The position numbers and the translations under genes were made by a program. From the NCBI GenBank assembly GCA_902792855.1, contig CADBBP010000059.1:1-35572 (forward strand): DNA of 35,572 nucleotides, written 5' to 3'. The DNA is from an uncultured Prevotellaceae bacterium (GTDB taxonomy: Bacteria > Bacteroidota > Bacteroidia > Bacteroidales > Bacteroidaceae). The notes beneath the pieces are model-generated. The model saw only the letters and a list, made by a program, of their open reading frames with translations, made no database searches and had not been told where the DNA came from. Every line of letters begins with the position of its first letter. Position 1 is the first letter of the stretch. Of this stretch, positions 32,974 through 35,572 are shown piece after piece.

Positions 32974-34425
32974 TCACTTCTTGATGAAGTGTGTTGATTT
33001 TTGCACAAAACTGCTAATTTGTGAAACAATCATTTGTTGTCTCACTACGTAATATTCTATCAAAAGATAATATACACATGAAATGGAGCAGCCTGCAAAG
33101 AGTACAATGATATAGTTGTTGATCAGCAACTTGATGAGTATGCAGAAAATGACGATGGGAATGCATGCCAGCAAGTGCATCGAATATTCTTTAAAAGGAA
33201 ATGATATGTCAAGGGATTTCTTGGCATATCTGTAAAGCAACAGCATTTCCAAGAAATGGGGCACTGCCACCGCATAAGCTGCGGCCACTTCTGCATAACG
33301 CGCTGTGAAATACAAAAGGATGAATATGGAGAGAGAGGTGCTGACAGCAGTACATATCAAGACTTCCTTGAATTTCTTTAAGGAAAGAAGGATTTGATTT
33401 TCAAGTATTTGTGCTAATCCAATGAAAATCACTTGAAATATGATTATTCTAAATGGCAAAACCGATGATTGATAGTCGGAGCCAGCTATGAGGAGTATGA
33501 TTTCAGGACCGTATATCACGCAAATGATGACAAGCGGAATGGATACAAATCCCACAATGGAAAAAGAGTGCTTGATCATTTGCTTGAACTTGTCAAACTC
33601 CCGTCTTCCAAATAAATCGTTGAGGTATGGCACAAACACACCATTGTATGCATTGAGGAAAGACAAAAAAATGGCGTACAACCGAGTAGCGGTGGAAAAA
33701 TATCCTACAGCCAAGTCGCCGCAAACAATACCCAAGAAAATGACATTGAAAGTAAGATAAAACGATAGGAGTATCCTGTTGACACCCATTGAGAAAACAG
33801 GAAACAAATACTCTCTGCATCCTTTCAACTGAAATCTAAATGAAACGAATTTCTTTGTATAGTGCCAGTTTATGAGTGCATTGACAATCACCTGGGCGAT
33901 GGTCAAGTAAAAATAGATGTCGTAGTCTTTGCTTTCTTGAACAAAGACAAAAACGCATATTACATATAGAACACGAGTGAAAAGGGTGCGAAGAGTGATA
34001 TAGCGGAAATCTTGCATTCCTTGAAACAACCATTCCACCAAGAAAATGTTGAAAATGATTTTTGTGCTCCCTATGAAGAATAGCAGCTTATTGCTTGATA
34101 ATTGGGGAATAGTAAATACACATATTGCATAAACAACTAAAATGAAGATGGTTAGCAAGATGTGAAGGGTTACCAAATGGTTGAAAACATCCTCTCTCTT
34201 CTGTCTGTCTTCATTGCATTGTGGGATGTATCGATAGCCAATGGTTGCCAACCCCAAAGTGGAGAACAAAATGGCATAGTCAACGATGCTCATTGCAAAA
34301 TTTGCTTTGCCAAAATTCTCTGCACCCAAGACCCGGGTGATATAAGGAAATGTCAATAAGGGGAATACGTAACCTGATAATGTCAGTGCACTGTTCCAGA
34401 AAAAATTCTTCTTCAGGGATGGCAT
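32974..34425 (-). CDS. Lipid-linked oligosaccharide flippase (Wzx-like)
   Basis: This 483-residue polytopic protein of the MATE/MOP polysaccharide-transporter family has about 12-14 hydrophobic segments. The N-terminus NFFWNSALTLSGYVFPLLTF followed by YITRVLGAENFGKANFAMSI is characteristic of Wzx/RfbX. It moves undecaprenyl-linked repeat units across the inner membrane for Wzy to polymerise. It lies 7 nt after the second LicD gene. The very AT-rich DNA matches that of wzy. Confidence 0.92.
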   Translation of the reverse strand: MPSLKKNFFWNSALTLSGYVFPLLTFPYITRVLGAENFGKANFAMSIVDYAILFSTLGLATIGYRYIPQCNEDRQKREDVFNHLVTLHILLTIFILVVYAICVFTIPQLSSNKLLFFIGSTKIIFNIFLVEWLFQGMQDFRYITLRTLFTRVLYVICVFVFVQESKDYDIYFYLTIAQVIVNALINWHYTKKFVSFRFQLKGCREYLFPVFSMGVNRILLSFYLTFNVIFLGIVCGDLAVGYFSTATRLYAIFLSFLNAYNGVFVPYLNDLFGRREFDKFKQMIKHSFSIVGFVSIPLVIICVIYGPEIILLIAGSDYQSSVLPFRIIIFQVIFIGLAQILENQILLSLKKFKEVLICTAVSTSLSIFILLYFTARYAEVAAAYAVAVPHFLEMLLLYRYAKKSLDISFPFKEYSMHLLACIPIVIFCILIKLLINNYIIVLFAGCSISCVYYLLIEYYVVRQQMIVSQISSFVQKSTHFIKK

Positions 34426-34432
34426 AACGGGG

Positions 34433-35251
34433 TTATCTGATTATATAATCCACATCATGGTGATGGCGGTCTTCTATGGCTGGCAAATCCATGAAGTGAT
34501 TGCCATAATGTGCCACACAGTATTTTTCCGGTTGGGCTGGACCGGGGAAAGAATGGCCTTCAAAAGTCATTTCCTTATAGGGCAAAACCACTTCTTTTGG
34601 GAAAATGTATTTAAATGGCGTGCCATAGGCATGCATGTATTGCTGACTGTCACCAAATAAATAGGAGATGCCATAGAAAAGGGGATGAAGCAAATACCTC
34701 TGAAGGTCGAAGCAAAATTTTGCCAACAAATATGACTTGGGTGTCAATCGGGGTACTGTGTAACGGTAGATGATTGAGGCGATGCTGTATAGCCATGGGA
34801 TTTGGCGGGGATGCATGCAAAACAAGTCAACTTGGAGCCCACGATATTTGAAAGTGTCGTTGAAGGCGTTAGGATGCTTGTGTATGTATTCACTGTTGGT
34901 ATCCCTAAGCGTGAACCAGAATCTCAAAAAACATTTGTCGGTCTCATGACTTTGCAGGACATATTGTGGATGGGGGTGGGCTTTCAAGTAGTTGTACAAC
35001 TTCTTGTAGTGCTTCTTTTCTATAGCCAAGTCTATGTCATCGTCCCAGGGAATGAAACCACCATGGCGCAAGGCTCCCAACACATTGCCTCCTTCAAGAC
35101 GATAGGGTATGCCTGCATCCTTGCATGCCTTGTCTATGTATAGCAACATGTCAAGCAGCCTTTCTTGTACGGCTCTGCGAACAGAACCTTCAGGAGCATA
35201 TTTTTTCCTTAGCTCTTCTTCTGTCTCGCCTGTGTTAAAGCGTTTGCTCAT
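34433..35251 (-). CDS. LicD-family phospho-substituent transferase (second copy)
   Basis: This 272-residue LicD protein has GGNVLGALRHGGFIPWDDDI at 54-73. It is clearly different from the copy at 28030: longer N-terminus, LRFWFTLRDTNSEYIHKHPN insertion, and HHHDVDY C-terminus. The ATG at 35251 is preferred. A TTG at 35278 would overlap the previous stop by 4 nt and cannot be excluded. Two LicD proteins in one locus suggest two phospho-substituents or two acceptor positions. Confidence 0.88.
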   Translation of the reverse strand: MSKRFNTGETEEELRKKYAPEGSVRRAVQERLLDMLLYIDKACKDAGIPYRLEGGNVLGALRHGGFIPWDDDIDLAIEKKHYKKLYNYLKAHPHPQYVLQSHETDKCFLRFWFTLRDTNSEYIHKHPNAFNDTFKYRGLQVDLFCMHPRQIPWLYSIASIIYRYTVPRLTPKSYLLAKFCFDLQRYLLHPLFYGISYLFGDSQQYMHAYGTPFKYIFPKEVVLPYKEMTFEGHSFPGPAQPEKYCVAHYGNHFMDLPAIEDRHHHDVDYIIR

Positions 35252-35274
35252 GGAATGAGGATTTCTTGTTGCTC

Positions 35275-35572
35275 TCAATGGCCATTTACCAATATCTCGC
35301 TCAAATCATCTGAGGTGATGCATTCAGCGTAAGGAAGATAGTTCTTGTATTTTTTCTTCCAGTTGATGGTGAAAAAGCCATAGTGGACGTTCTCTTTAAG
35401 TAATGGCTTGTATTTGATGAGGCTGTCTATTGGGTTGGCACCGTGTTCCAAATCAAGAATGATCTTGTTGTATGGAGTGCTGATGGAATTGGCAAATTCC
35501 ACCAAAGGCATGTCTATTTGCTTAAAATATAGTATTCCAATGGTAGCGCAAGAGTCGTATTCCAACACTTGG
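35275..35572 (-). CDS. Partial gene, C-terminal end of an unrecognised protein
   Basis: This is the 3' end of an open frame that runs off the window; at least 98 codons are visible. The visible part (YNKIILDLEHGANPIDSLIK, KENVHYGFFTINWKKKYKNY, ending SEILVNGH) looks soluble and mixed alpha/beta. I do not recognise a family. Its stop lies 23 nt before the ATG of the second LicD gene, so it belongs to the same operon. The GTG near 35568 is internal by appearance and not a credible start. Confidence 0.6.
   Translation of the reverse strand, partial: QVLEYDSCATIGILYFKQIDMPLVEFANSISTPYNKIILDLEHGANPIDSLIKYKPLLKENVHYGFFTINWKKKYKNYLPYAECITSDDLSEILVNGH

Overview
The window looks like a chromosomal segment of a Bacteroidales bacterium, most likely a member of the Prevotellaceae. 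The evidence is a SusC/SusD pair, repeated Bacteroidetes-type -7 promoter boxes (TAnnTTTG, twice with a TTG element exactly 20 nt upstream), weak or absent Shine-Dalgarno sites, and the gene families present. Genus placement is inference. No rRNA, tRNA, CRISPR array, transposase or integrase was seen.

Layout. (1) 0.1-6.3 kb, minus strand: a small polysaccharide utilisation operon, GH28 - SusC - SusD, ending in a hairpin. The GH28 lacks the usual GHG histidine and RIK motif. (2) 6.6-10.75 kb, plus strand: a dynamin-like GTPase overlapping a DUF697-like membrane protein by ATGA, then a secreted protein made almost entirely of 14 gap-free MORN repeats. This is the least explained cassette in the window. 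(3) 10.8-16.7 kb, plus: a YhcH/DUF386 protein, a eukaryote-like glycogen branching enzyme, a five-helix membrane protein, then groES-groEL with a strong terminator. (4) 16.76-16.91 kb: a compact unit with a near-ideal promoter and a GNRA-capped terminator but no ORF, a good small-RNA candidate. (5) 17.0-22.7 kb: L-rhamnose catabolism, with rhaB-rhaA-rhaT on plus facing an AraC regulator and rhaD on minus, meeting at a bidirectional terminator. (6) 22.9-23.8 kb: two orphan small genes, one behind a pair of perfect 10-bp palindromes. (7) 23.9-35.6 kb, minus: a surface-polysaccharide (capsule or O-antigen) gene run of Wzx/Wzy type. In transcription order it holds a partial gene, LicD, Wzx, acyltransferase, Wzy, GT11 fucosyltransferase, GT4, LicD, GT4, WecG-type GT26, a galacturonokinase-like GHMP kinase, a sugar nucleotidyltransferase and a zinc-ribbon protein. 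Several junctions overlap by 4 nt.

How the parts fit. The GH28 PUL and the rhamnose operon are both consistent with use of pectin, whose rhamnogalacturonan backbone alternates galacturonate and rhamnose. The GHMP kinase resembles plant galacturonokinase and sits directly before a nucleotidyltransferase. This suggests a salvage route from a free sugar (galacturonate or galactose) to sugar-1-phosphate to nucleotide sugar, feeding the adjacent polysaccharide locus. All family calls come from reading motifs and from memory of the families; no database search was run.
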